From Parapristionchus giblindavisi (taxonomy: Eukaryota > Nematoda > Chromadorea > Rhabditida > Diplogasteridae): a stretch of 64,000 nt of DNA. The notes below the pieces were generated by a model. That model did no database searches. It saw only the letters and a list, made by a program, of their open reading frames with translations, and was not told the origin of the DNA. The DNA lies in assembly GCA_943737045.1 (NCBI GenBank), contig CALSFV010000018.1, positions 1,240,001 through 1,304,000 of the forward strand, read 5' to 3'. Numbering within the stretch: position 1 is the stretch's first letter; every line of letters starts with the position of its first letter. Shown here one piece after another: positions 23,682 through 50,095 of the stretch. Both the position numbers and the translations under genes were made by a program.

Positions 23682-26600
23682 ATGGAAGCTGTGAACCAAT
23701 TTCTGCCCATTTGGGAGTTCAACTCATTGTATTTATACAACTGCAGGTTATATTGTACTCCAAGAAGAATGATAATCGAATGTTTACAGTGTTATTCATG
23801 AACCAGGCGATTGGTGGACTGACAATTATGGAGTGAAAGAGCCTCTTTTTGGTTGGTATTCCATGATATATGGAGCAATATGCGAGGTTTTTGTTTCATA
23901 ATCCATATAAAAAATAAAAATGTCTAATAACAGATAGTGTACATTCCATGCATAGTGGCGTTGTACAAGGAGACCAAGAGTACGTGCTACAAGGTTCGTG
24001 CATCAAAAAGAATTCCAATTTTCAATAAATACACTTTCAGATAATGCTCTGGCTCGCTATCATTGATATGCTCGCTTTGTTCGCAAATTCGTTGAGCTTT
24101 GGATATTTCCTGATTCACGTGAGTTGTTTTCGTTACTTATTGGAGTTAGGCCATCTATGACGTTTAATCTGCTTCTATATAAAGCACTATCTGAGAGAAT
24201 TCAATAACTGGAATATTTTTTGGTATCGATGAAAAATGAATTTTTCTGTTTTATGTGTGATAATTGCAGGCTCCATAAGTGAAGTACACTGGTACTTGGA
24301 AATTGCTTCCAATTGAAAATTCGCTTCAGGGGGTGACCACACAACGATTTGGCGCCTTTTCCTAAAAGGTTTATTTCGATGCCAATCGATTCGGGAGTGG
24401 GTGCAATGGACTCCTTGGCTAATTCTAAGAAACTATTGTCCAGTGGAGTTTTTTGATCAATGATCAACGAACGCCGGAATCGGGAATTTTCGAAAAAAAA
24501 TTTCACATTTAATTAATTTTCACTAGTTCACCATAACAAGCCTACAACTTTTTATTTGCTCAATCGCTTCTACATATCATAACACAGCTTCAGTTTAAAA
24601 ATCATAATTTTTAAAAAAATACATTTTTTTTGAAAACATCGTTTTTATAACGAAAATCGTAATTATGGTGTGCACCTACAGTAATCCCAAATCGGTTAAT
24701 TTGGAAATTTCGTAGTTTTAAACATATTTCACCGCTGTTCTTGACATGACTGAAGTATACGACTACTCCTCGTCTTCGGAGTACATCTATTTCCAGGTGC
24801 TGATTTCGCTGAAAATTGACATTTTTCGTAAATTGATCATTATTCCGTTGTTTGTTATTCATTATCGATAAAACTTGGATCGCTATACCATAGTATCATC
24901 TATACAAACATACTAAAAAATGAAGAGAAACGGTTGACTTTAAAGGAAGTTATTGCTGAAAAACCAAAATATCATAAAATGTTGACCAGCACTGAACCGT
25001 GCAGGTGCACTCCGAAGACGTGGAGTAGTTATATACCTCAGTCATGTCAAGAACAGCGGTGAAATATGTTTAAAACTACCAAATTTCCAAATTAACCGAT
25101 TTGGGATTACTATAGGTGCACACCATAATTACGATTTTCGTTATAAAAACGATGTTTTCAAAAAAAATGTATTTTTTAAAAATTATGATTTTTAAACTGA
25201 AGCTGTGTTATGATATGTAGCAGCGATTGAGCAAATAAAAAGTTGTAGGCTTGTTATGGTGAACTAGTGAAAATTAATTAAATGTGAAATTTTTTTCGAA
25301 AATTCCCGATTCCGGCGTTCGTTGATCATTGATCAAAAAACTCCACTGGACAATAGTTTCTTAGAATTAGCCAAGGAGTCCATTGCACCCACTCCCGAAT
25401 CGATTGGCATCGAAATAATCCTTTTAGGAAAAGGCGCCAAATCGTTGTGTGGTCACCCCTTGAATCGAATTTTCAATTGGAAGCAATTTCCAAGTACCAG
25501 TGTACTTCAGTTATGGAGCCTGTAATTATCACACATAAAACAGGAAAATTCATTTTTCATCGATACCGCACATATGTCGATTTTCTAAGATAGCGTGATA
25601 TATTATTTTTAGCATTTTTGGTATTTTTGGCTTCAATTCGTCATAAGATATCATAAATAGAGTGAAAACTATGGTTTAAAGTGTGAAGAATTCGAAAACA
25701 GGAACTAAATTTCTAACTATTCATTGTTAAATATTGACTGATTTAGGGTTACGTATATTGCACAAGTCCTGTATTTGTTGTGATTATTGGAAGAATTGCT
25801 CTGTGTAAGTTCGTCTAGTCCTTTTTCTGAATCAATATTTCGGCATCTTCATCCCCCCCCCCCCCACCCCTCCCATTAACACTTTTTGATTACAGTACAT
25901 CATCACCCCGCATCTTAACGTGACAAATATTTATTGATTTGGTTAACATTCCAGGTGTTTGGTGTTCAGCAAGTGCTGGATGTTTGTTGTTAGTATCTAA
26001 TCGAATGCTTGATCTGCTCAGATTGCATTATATTTTCGAGGTTTGAGTATGACTATTTTATAGTTAACTTTTTCACTTCACAGGGTCGCACAGTCTTCTA
26101 TCTTTTCCTAGCTACACTATACGGAATGTATTTCGCCTTCTTCACCCCTCCCGTATTCACCAATTCTAAATTCATGGCAATGTTTTTCGATCCATTCATT
26201 GGTGACGGTCATCCTGAACTAGTTAGTTCATTCTTAATATTCTCTTTTATTATACAAAGTATTGAAGTGTTCAAAACCTATTTGAAACTCTTGCCCACTT
26301 TCTTTGTCTAACAATAAGAGTGAGTGCCACCAGAACGAAAATTCCTACAAGCAGAGAGTATCTTGAAAAGAGTAATAATAATGATTGCAGTTTCCCAACT
26401 ATCCTCATACTGTAAATAATCTGTTAATTGTGACTGCCTCAGCTGGACTGTACATATGTCTTTGTATCACGTTAGTGGTCAAAAAGGTTCCGGCTTCTAA
26501 TTACAGCAAAATATTTAAACAAAATCAATTTAGCGAGCCCAAGTGACAAAGACAGAACGTAGTACTATGCGGACAAGCTTTCCGGTAACGAACTCTTTCG

Positions 26601-27197
26601 TTAAGAAAAAAACTTTAGCCACCCGCTTTGGCCATACTATATCATTTGTCAGACGAAGAGAGAACAGAGAGTTAACTTTGAAATTGAATATCATTATTTA
26701 TATATGTATTTGTAGGTGTTCATCCAAGCATCGCTCATATGTTGTTTCAACGTCGCCGCTTCATTATTGTAATCCATTCTTTCTTTTTCTCTTCAAATAT
26801 CGATAATATTTTCCAGATACGTTTACATGAATTTCTTCGCAGTTTCTGAAATGCTAATTGTTTTGGGACAAATCTGTTGGCAACTTAGTCATGGTTAGTT
26901 AATATATTAAACGTTGCAAACTATTGTTAACCGGTATATTCATTTATCCTTTGCTTCCATAATTCCCTTATTCATAACAATTAGAAGATTGTATGATAGT
27001 AAATAAATAATGTGTGTTTAGGTGCTCCACCATTCATTTATCTTATTCTGAACAAGACTATACGAAGACATGTCATGTGGGATTATACTATTATAGTTTT
27101 TCATATAGAACAGCAATCATTACTTAATTTTCAGACAGCTTCTATTCGGTCGAATCAACCGAAAAACTACCAGTGTTTCAATACTGCAGAGTGGTAG
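23682..27197 (+). CDS. Srt-family serpentine chemoreceptor (7TM GPCR), paralogue
   Basis: In-phase exons are 23682-23746, 23790-23886, 23934-23993, 24041-24118, 25747-25804, 25955-26040, 26084-26221, 26391-26486, 26716-26768, 26817-26893 and 27022-27197, giving 327 residues. The final exon could instead splice after RRH to the tail from 27135. Srt features are IVYIPCIVALYK, IIDMLALFANSLSFGYF, a Cys-Thr-Ser-Pro extracellular turn, NRMLDLLRLH, MFFDPFIGDGHPE, FIQASLICCFN, QICWQLSHG and APPFIYLILNK. The first ten exon lengths are identical to the minus-strand copy at 16427-18668, and most residues match, so the two arose by an inverted duplication or by one later flip. Intron 4 (24119-25746) is enlarged by a 1.35-kb foldback. 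AATAAA is at 27286-27291. No stop or frameshift is present. Chemosensory role is from the family. Confidence 0.92.
24222..25567. mobile_element. Long foldback element in an Srt intron
   Basis: The ends GGTATCGATGAAAAATGAA are inverted copies at the two edges. The arms (24222 to about 24860 and about 24980 to 25567) pair with few mismatches: for example GACCACACAACGATTTGGCG near 24338 pairs with its complement near 25440. The loop is about 115 bases. Each arm carries the same open frame read towards the outside, 101 codons on the minus strand at 24201-24506 and 67 codons on the plus strand at 25322-25525. The frame includes KTPLDNSFLELAKESIAP; no known domain is recognised. No target duplication is clear. 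Confidence 0.82.
25851..25865. repeat. C-run
   Basis: A run of about 15 cytosines in intron 5 of the plus-strand Srt gene. It is length-unstable sequence and could also mark an assembly or sequencing error. Confidence 0.6.
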
Positions 27198-29012
27198 TCA
27201 AACTAGAACTGCTATCTCGACCACTATGTGAATTTTATGACGAACTACACATGTATCGTATATAAGAAAATAAGTATAATATATAAATAAAGATTGATCT
27301 GACCTAATCACTATAATGAATGAGATTAACGAGTGAGACATTTACCGTCTTTAATGCACCAAAAATGAGTCAGGAGATGATCAGAGATGATCACACTGGG
27401 ATCAAAATAGCTATCGTTGTGCTCGTAAGCTGGTATTTTATTTCAAATATATTATATTAATAATGAGTCACCCTTATCTCTCGAACTTTTACAATCTAAC
27501 ATTAGACATTATTATTTAAAAGAAAATGTTGTGGGTGACGGGAGAGTAATCTTTGGTGTTGAGTTAGCTTTGGTGTCACCCGATGATTTTTTCGGGTTAA
27601 AAAAGATAAATTAGCTTCCTCATTTTCTATATAGTCGCTTTGACCCACGTGAGAATGCGAAAACCATTTGCAGTCGAAAAATCATTGTATCATGATTCGT
27701 CAGAATCATTCCGAATCAATCTGGCCATTCACCGGCGATTACAAACACAATAGTTTCGCCCTTTGTTTCACCATAGAATCTTTTTTTCGTTTCTCCCTGC
27801 TTGACAACCTTTTCTCTGATACATCGTCAGAATATCGATGTACAAACCAAGAAAGTTTTGTATATCGTCCCATAGATTCGACAGATGTCAGACATTTCTA
27901 GGTTAAAGATGGAGGCTCTCGAATGTCTATGCAAATGCATAGCATATCTATTATGCAAGGACAAGTGATATGAACGAAATTAGCACGACCGTTCATTAAT
28001 CCCTTAGCGCGTGCTCACTAGTAAGCGTCACGGGTTCGAAACCTATTGCTGAACTTTCCTGTATTCAAAATTTCGCGCCTTTGCTTGTACAATCAAGAAT
28101 AATTCATTCATGATTCTTGCGATCCATAAGCTGAATTACCATAAAACAATGTGTGTATGGTATGCAGAATCTTTCTATCTTTACAGTTTGTTCACAAAAC
28201 TATTGCTCGGACTCCACCGCGACTGGCGCAAGCGCTCCATAAATTAGTAAATTGAAAACGAGGTTATAACTTTTTGACAAAAATTGGTCTATACTTTAAT
28301 TCGCGCTAGTGAAGAACCAAAAAGGTGATTTTCCAATATTCGAAAATTATGTTTGCTGTTCAAGCCAGAAAGAAAAGTTTACACACGTTTTACACAATAA
28401 AAACGAATGATGCCGCTTAATTTAGCGCATCATCATGAGTACTCGATTTTTTTCACATTTCTAAAAGCTACGTCCGTTCGCGCTACCACCCACCTGACGT
28501 ACCGTGAGACATCTCTGAAGAGAAAACATTACAGTGAGAGACTGTGGAAATATTCTGTAGATTATTGAGACTGATTGTACAGTAATCAACATCATTCTTT
28601 TCAAAGTATCACATGATATGTAGATAAATATTATCTAATGAACGGTTGTAGTAACATTCAAATGGAGAGATAGTTAAAAAGTAAATTGTGCAAGGAGCTG
28701 TTTTTTTCTTCAGAAAGATTTCAAAGTGTGGACTTTGTTGAATATGGATCTCTAACTAACAAAATGGATTGATCCTAACACCTAATCCGACGCTTCCACC
28801 AAAGTTCAAATTTTTCCGCTTTTATTGTATGTTCGACAAATGTTAATCTAACAAGGATATAACACCTACAAATTTCATAGAATGTCGATAGTTTGCAGGT
28901 AATTAGTGTCGTGTTTATACCAAATGATTTTTGCTGGTTTTAAGTGCACGTCAACGATGAGAAGCAAAGCAAATACAACTTGAATTCCGTAAGCCTATAA
29001 AGTAAATCTTAA
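27198..29012. other. Intergenic, no gene recognised
   Basis: After the Srt polyA signal the region is AT-rich. A B-box-like CACGGGTTCGAAACC near 28030 marks a tRNA-like remnant at about 27995-28055. The 27668-27901 open frame has no support. The 5' part of the mariner copy at 29013 may begin near the end of this stretch. Confidence 0.4.
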
Positions 29013-29985
29013 GTGTACATGAAAACAGTCAAGATGCGAATCACCCGCGATCCCCACCGTTCCATGCGGAAGATGCCGAAGGAGAAGCACGTGTCGAGAG
29101 AATTGATGAGAATTATTGTCAAGACGAAGTTGGGACTCACACCATACCGTATGGCGAAGGCGGCGATCCTAAGTGAGAGGAACAAGGAACAACGTCTGAA
29201 GAAGTGCCGCGCCCTCCTCGCCCGCACGCGCACTGGAGAGCACATGACCACGCTCTTCACCGATTAGAAACTCTTCACGGTGGAGGATGCTCACAATGCC
29301 CAGAACAACCGTGTGCTTGCTGTGAGTCCTGTGGATGCTAAGAGCATGGGTAGAGTCGTGAACAAGGCTTCCCACCCAGCCCAGGTGATGGTAAGGGCCG
29401 GTGTGTGCGCGACTGGCAAGACTCCTCTCGTTTTCGTCGTTCCTGGGGTCAAAATCAACCAGACCTATTACAAGGAAGAGATCCTCAAGAAGAATCTTAT
29501 CCCCTTTACCCGTTCGCACTTTCAAACCACCTCCTGGACGTTCCAGTAAGATGTAGCCCTTGACCACAAGGCAAAGACGATGCTGGCCTGGTGCAAAACC
29601 CATCTCCCCTCCTCCATCGCAGGCGATGAATGACCAGCCTCCTCACCCGACCTTAACCCAATTGACTATTCCGTGTGGTCAGTCCTTGAGACCAAAGCCT
29701 GTTCTAAGCCCCACCCCAACCTGGCCTCACTGAAGGCATCCCTGATCAAGAAATGGGACAAAGTCGACATCAACTACCTGCGTGCTGTGATCGATGCTTA
29801 TCCCAAGAGAATAAAGGAGGTTACCAAGGAGTGAGGAGGAAGGATTGAAATCTAAGTATGCACTGTTGTTCCAACTAGTTTGAATATGCTCTAATAATTT
29901 TTTTATACAATTTCGTTGTTTTCCTGGAAAGATATTCCGTTTTTATCGTGCACACGTATTTTCTGGTCACCCTGTATCAACAGAT
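29013..29985 (+). pseudogene. Dead mariner-type (DD37D) transposase copy
   Basis: The plus strand reads as the central and C-terminal parts of an IS630-Tc1-mariner transposase in one frame (about 29030-29833). Three stops interrupt it: TAG at 29265-29267 where Glu is expected after LFTD, TAA at 29548-29550 where the FQ(Q)D block has Gln, and TGA near 29631 before PASSPDLNPID. The catalytic triad positions can be seen as LFTD, the Asp after the second stop, and NPID. The spacing between the last two Asp is 37 residues, which places it in the DD37D clade known from nematodes and mosquitoes. The N-terminal DNA-binding half is missing. CACCCTGTAT at 29969-29978 is the probable 3' terminal repeat end and is shared with the copy downstream. 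It cannot encode an active enzyme. Confidence 0.85.
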
Positions 29986-31019
29986 TCAAAGACACAATCA
30001 GTAATCAGTTAAGCGGAATCACCATTTTCATTGTACGCATCGTTGGTGATCTTTGTTGATTCCCCCTATAAACACAATGTTCTATAAGCACTAATTGCTA
30101 ATGAGTATTCATAGAATGCACACAGTCAGGCATTATCTGTTTACATGCAGCTTGCGCTTACGATTGTTGTTTGATTTTATAATATATTTTTCGAATTTTT
30201 AAAATTATTTCCTCTTTCGTCATAACAACTCTAAAAATATGTGGTATAAAACCATTTTAAGTTGATTTTTATTTGGGGGATATCTTTTGGTGTAATGAAG
30301 GTCTCAAGGAGTGGTTATGGTATCAATTCACTCCGAGTGTATGGGCTTTATTCTATGTATTTCAGCACCTTATCCCTTCACGTATTTCTCGCGCATACAT
30401 ATAACCGTTTTATTCTTATTCGGCCCTCAAAAACGCTCAACTGTTTGCAATGTAAGTACTAGAAATATTTACTGAGGAACCTTGGAGATCATTTACATAT
30501 ATGTATAGAGTACTATAACTTGGTGGCTACACATATCATATATACAATGTGAATAGATGGATCAACGAGACTCCACTAGCAATATTGAATGGATTGGACA
30601 TTGTGTTAATATGAAGGAACAAATAATTTGACAAGGAGGCTCATCGTTTTACGCTCTTTCGCAATCATGTGCGTTCGCTGAATGATCACTGCATTTGTAA
30701 GATTATATTTTCGGTACCATTTTGAAGATTAAAGGATGATGGGAAAATGTCTGGTCGCATTTCTTTGCATGGTGTCCAAAAAGCAATGTTACCCGAATGA
30801 CTCCATGTATCTTTCTCAAAAACCATCATAGACGATTTAAACGTGGCACAGCATTTTTCACTGACCATACAAACATAACATTGAACGCTCACTCGATTTC
30901 GCCTCCATTGGTCGCGATGACGCCTCTGCGACGATGAGGGAACAAGTCGATGAAAGCACGCAGGTAGGGAGGAAATGTAGATTTTCTACCATGCCTTTCC
31001 CAAGGACTTATCGGTCTTC
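29986..31019. other. Between the two mariner remnants
   Basis: AT-rich DNA. A reverse-strand open frame at 30686-30892 with several Cys residues (MSVQCYVCMV) lacks splice partners and is left unassigned. Part of the 5' region of the second mariner copy may begin near 30900. Confidence 0.3.
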
Positions 31020-31690
31020 AACAGCCATAACACGAGGATCATAGCCCAGTCTCCACAGCAACCAGAGGAAGAACCATCTCTCGCATTGTCCATCTACAAT
31101 CAGCGATGGTTTTGGCCGGAGTGTGCTTGACGGACAAGACTCCTTTTATTTTCGCGAATCCGGAGGTCAGGATCAAAAAGGTGAACAACGTCGAGAGGGC
31201 ACTTATCCCCTGGTCCCGGTTCCATCTCATTGGGGTTCAATGGTACATCTGTTAGTATGCAGTGCTTGCTTATTCGGAAAAAAAGTGACCCAAACATGGA
31301 GTCGCACCCACGTATCCGACTTCATCACGACTCCATAATGGCCCTACAACTCCTCCGACATGAACCCCTGGATTTCAGCTTCTACGCAGTATAGGAGAGG
31401 AGTCCTACTCTACCTGCCACAAGAACCGCGATTCCCTCAAGAAGGTCCCCCTAAGTCATGGGAGAAAATCGACATCCCATACCTGCGGGACTTCCTCGAC
31501 TTTATCTCTCATCTTCTCTGGGATCATCAGACATCATCGCGGCCAATGGAGGTCAGATCGAGTGATCGTTCATTGTTATGTTGCTATGGTAAATGATAAA
31601 TACTATGAACAGTTTGAATTTGTTTATGATGGAAGATACATAGATTTTTTCGTGTAACATTACTTATTGGACACCCTGTATATCAACTTT
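31020..31690 (+). pseudogene. Second, strongly decayed mariner transposase remnant
   Basis: Short stretches in changing frames resemble the copy at 29013: VMVLAGVCLTDKTPF near 31106 corresponds to VMVRAGVCATGKTPL there, and SSDMNPW near 31355 to SSPDLNPID, followed by a WEKIDIPYLR block near 31470. Frameshifts and stops are frequent. It ends with ACACCCTGTATAT at about 31668-31680, the same terminal word as copy one. Copies one and two are on the same strand. Confidence 0.72.
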
Positions 31691-33164
31691 TGTACAACAA
31701 AAGATGCCAGCCGCATGTACAGATCATCAGTGTCCTCTATCTTAACAATGTACAGCTTGTGAGATACCACTTCAGAATAAAAATTTTTTGTCTCATCCAA
31801 ATGGTCCCTCCGTGTTTGACTGAATCACAATTTCCGAATATCTTGTCTTTCAGGGTATGATACATTTAGGAAGGTTCTTTTGCGTTATGTTCTGATAAGT
31901 AAAAGACATTCAACTTGCATATGGCCTAACAATACATATCATCTTCTCGATATTATTTTTTTCTCAACGTGAAATGTAAGATGGCATTATAAGTATCGAT
32001 TTGTTTATGAGATCATTTAAAATATTTTCACGCTAATCATCAGCTTGCTGCATAATAGACTACGTTTTTTCGTCAGAAGCAAATCTCCTAGCAACGGTGT
32101 AACGTACCTTTCGAGAAGCTGTTCCGTTCTACCTTTTTTCTAACAGATGTATTATTGTATGTTATTTGTCTAATTGATACTTTATGTTTGAAAGATCTCT
32201 TCGAAAATAAATGACCATTTTGTTATTCTGAAAAAATATGCATTAAATTAAACAGTGCCAACATATCGTAATTATATTTCAGGAAACAACCTGCATTTTT
32301 TCAAAATAAATCTCGAGAACAGTCGTGCAACTTTTATGTTGTATGCAAGCTCACATCAATCAATACATAAGTAATTTCGATCAAAGTATTTACCCCTCTG
32401 AGAAGACCGCAATTTTCCCGTCCTTCTTATCAATTCTGTCATAATAAGAGATTGTTGATTGATAGTGCACTAAATCGATTGATCAGAACTTGAAGAACGG
32501 GTTGATACAAACTACAACGTTTGTTCATCTGTTCTACAACGTCTCTCATAATGAAATAGCGCATGTTTACTCTAAACTCCATTGTAGCCACATTCTAACT
32601 GTCTGGACATTTAAAGGATGAGCAATCTTTGTGTAACTCATGATCTCTCACCACGACGTTACAATGGTTGTAATAATAGTCACATTTAATAATTTTTGCA
32701 TACGAGGGTATGCAAGGGTAATTAAATGTGTTGGTATGTTCTCATTCCTTCTGATTTGCATATCTTGTAGTCATTTCCCTAAACTGATTTATTAAAAGTC
32801 CATATCCAGGAGAGGTGTACTGTACCTCGCGGTGAGAGTCTGCACAACATCAGATGCCCTTTTCAAGTGAATTTTAACCAACTATATTCGACAATGGTTT
32901 CTCTCCCTTTAATGACCGTTCATCTCATGTCTGGACATATGTTTATGAGTGTAGTGTAGTGTGTGTACGTGTCAGCTGATAACACACACTTATAGGACCA
33001 CGATCACATTAAAACTTGTGACCGGCTGAATTTCGTCCTCTCTCGGGCATATAGAGTACCCAAAGGATCGTTCTTAAATTAAAATTATGTGACGCTAATT
33101 TGCAATCTTATTTTCCCGAATTTCGTTCAGAGTGTTTACCACATTTTTATCGCTGATGATTTAG
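31691..33164. other. Intergenic upstream of the P450 pair
   Basis: AT-rich sequence, no supported exon, no clear promoter box. The first P450 must be driven from the right part of this stretch. Confidence 0.45.
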
Positions 33165-38095
<4,931 letters not shown>

Positions 38096-38194
38096 TCATT
38101 TTGATCATATTTATTTGTAGATAGTAAAGGGAATCGAATTCACAATTATTCTATGATATTTCCTTGTTTCGCAATTGTACATACGTCACTAATG

Positions 38195-38665
38195 CAGTGA
38201 ACTTGGAAAATGGACGAAAATGCGGAAAATACTGTTCAGAAGTTTAGGTGAAAATGCTCAGAAAATGTTCATTTTCGAAGATTGTAAGTAAAAATTAATG
38301 GGTTTTTAGTTTAATATCAATATTGATGCGCCGCAAGCAATGTTGGGGACGCAGTAGGAATCTGAAATATGCTCATGCTGAATTTCCGCAGCAGTCTTGT
38401 TGGTTTTCGGCTTAAAGGGACCGAAACCTTTGTCACCGGCCACTTCAACGCTCTCTCGTTGTTAGAGAGCAGAGAAATAATGTGCGCAATGTAGAGGCCA
38501 TTGAGATATGTCACTCTCCTTTTAAAGTGCTGAAAAAGGAGCATACGATAATTATTTCATACATTACGAATGACTTGATTTAGTTATTTTACTTTTTTTC
38601 GGGCATTTTTCACATGATCTTCTGAACTGCATTTTCGTGCATTTTCAAAGTTCATAACACTGCAT
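38195..38665. repeat. Foldback repeat downstream of P450 copy 1
   Basis: The left arm AATGCAGTGAACTTGGAAAA and the GACGAAAATGC that follows pair with GCATTTTCGTGCATTTTCAA and CTGCATT at the right end. The arms are about 70 bases. Between them lies a smaller foldback at 38412-38526, apparently nested. Confidence 0.6.
38412..38526. repeat. Small TTAAAGGGA foldback, copy 1
   Basis: It starts TTAAAGGGACC and ends CTCCTTTTAAA, with an inner palindrome CTCTCTCGTTGTTAGAGAGCAGAG and GTGCGCAATG. A sister copy at 50368-50485 shares this inner block and the GAGGCCATTGAG word almost base for base. Confidence 0.72.
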
Positions 38666-39620
38666 CTATCTATCTGAAAATATATTAAATATCGGATGAA
38701 AATATCGGAGAATATGTATATTAAATTGTTTTTTTATAATGATAAAATCAATAGAATAAATCAATAAATGACTGGAAGCTGCATTTGCTATTGTCCGTAT
38801 ACAATGTACTTGCATAAGAAAATGACAAACTGTATGTAAATACCGAGTCAACAGGCATTTACATACAGTTGCACTCTCTCACCTTACTCTCGATTACCCC
38901 TCCTCTTCCTCTCATCTAACCCGTTTGATCTTCGCCGCGCCGATTTGATAATTAAAAGAGATCGGCACAGTTTCTGAACAATGCAAAACAAAAAATAGTC
39001 ATTGCGGACGCTCCGTACAAATAAAATAAGTGATTTTTATACACTCAATACACGATCAAACTACAAAAGAATGTAAGAGTTAATCATGACACTTCAAACA
39101 ACATTGTTACTGGATTAAACATACCATACAATTCCTGAAAACATTATAAACACATTCATTACAAGCGCTCTACTGTTGAGGAAAAGAAATTTCCGGATTC
39201 AAGCTGATGTCAAACGGGAGATCGACCACTACCTAACTAAAAAGAGTTCTGACGTAGCGGTGACTACGAGTTGGAGGACAATTATGGATAACAATTTTCA
39301 GCATCTTACCATTTGAACATAGCTTTTTTTTTTGAAAAAAATATGAAGCATGATAAAAAGTGGTAATAAGTATAAGTAAGACTTTTCGGAAACACTAATA
39401 TGTAGATATTAAACATATATATTAATATTAAACATAACAACATTCAACTATTGATCGGCTCCACCATAAAGATCTTTCACGAGTCCTTTCATATTCCTCA
39501 CTAATGTTTACATTGCCTTGCAAACTGGTTGCGTAGTTTGTAGTGATCTTATCATGACAATTTTATCATTACTATTTTTTAAATATTTATCGTCAACCTA
39601 TCTTTATTGTCAGTTGCACA
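38666..39620. other. Between the two P450 genes
   Basis: AT-rich sequence with no supported exon. The promoter of P450 copy 2 should be here; no clear box was recognised. Confidence 0.45.
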
Positions 39621-48945
<9,325 letters not shown>

Positions 48946-50095
48946 TTCTGACATTTTTTATCCATCTTTATCTCGTGTGCAAAATACTGTACAGTACATG
49001 GTTAAAAATCAACTTTGAAAAAGCAATTATTGCAATCAAATCAAATATAATTCATGATGTATAAATATGAATACACAATAAATGAATAAATAAATAAATA
49101 AAATAAATAAATAAATAATAATAAATAACAATACAATTTCACCTTACAATTGTAATCCGATAGTAGTAAATCTATATGTAAGGTCACGACATTAAAGTGA
49201 CGCTCAAGTTTCACTTTCCATAAAAAAAAACAAAGAATGACCAACTTTGTCATGTGTTTGGAGACAGAACCTTGCCGAAAGGTCTAGTTATCCTGTAGGA
49301 TTCGTCAGGATCAGGGGAAATGATTCTGTTGTTCTCGATATTCAGGTGGACTTCGAAGGTAAGATATTCTCGTCATTGAACATCGTCTGGGTAATTTTAC
49401 ACAGTGATAGGCGTAGGGATGGAACAAAGGGATACATATTCACGGATTCATAAAACGGAGGTTAAATTTCTCTTAAAAGTAGTTAACGTTAAAATTTCTC
49501 ACTATTCATACTCAATCAATGTCATAGAACGCATTGTCTCTATTAATCACCTACCCATTGTCTTCCTCTAATTCTTTCAACTCTCGTTCCCTCTGGCAAG
49601 GACACCATCATCTCTCATCTCGTGCACATCGTTAAAACATCTTCTACCCTCGGTACTTTCTACCTCTGCACAATCTCTTCCTATATAGTTCTCTGTATTA
49701 GAGTTGCCTCGGGATGGAAGTGTTATGCTTTAGTTCCGCCTTATCCAAGTTATGTGAAAGAAAGAACTTTCCTCTTTTATTTGTCTGTCATTCCACCATA
49801 ACATTTGTTTATCAGCTCGCTGCATTTTACACTCCCAGCTTTTTCCCCAGTTGCATGTGTTTTAGTTCTCTGTAGTCCTCATCCATCTCTTACAGTATCA
49901 ACGAGCTGTAAATCCTTGTTTTTTTCACTTACTTGGAAATTTGGCTTTTCGTTGAGAGCGTGATCAAAACCGTTATTACAATGATATACGATTTTTGCTG
50001 AATATTTCTCTTGCTATGACATTCCGAATTGTCGGAGAATTTTTAATTGGAAAGTATTCTTTAGTATTCTTTAGCAGACAACTATTGTAATTCAG
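48946..50095. other. Intergenic with AAAT microsatellite
   Basis: AATAAA-type words start at 49077 and pass into an (AAAT)n run at 49077-49127, which may include the polyA signal of P450 copy 2. The rest has no supported gene. The promoter of the grl gene should be at the right end; no clear box was seen. Confidence 0.55.

Noticed and set aside
29169..29603. 144-codon reverse-strand frame.
   Set aside because: It is the antisense of the mariner transposase, whose sense strand shows the catalytic blocks.
30686..30892. Reverse-strand Cys-containing frame between the mariner remnants.
   Set aside because: No family match and no phased neighbouring exon; not strong enough to call a gene.
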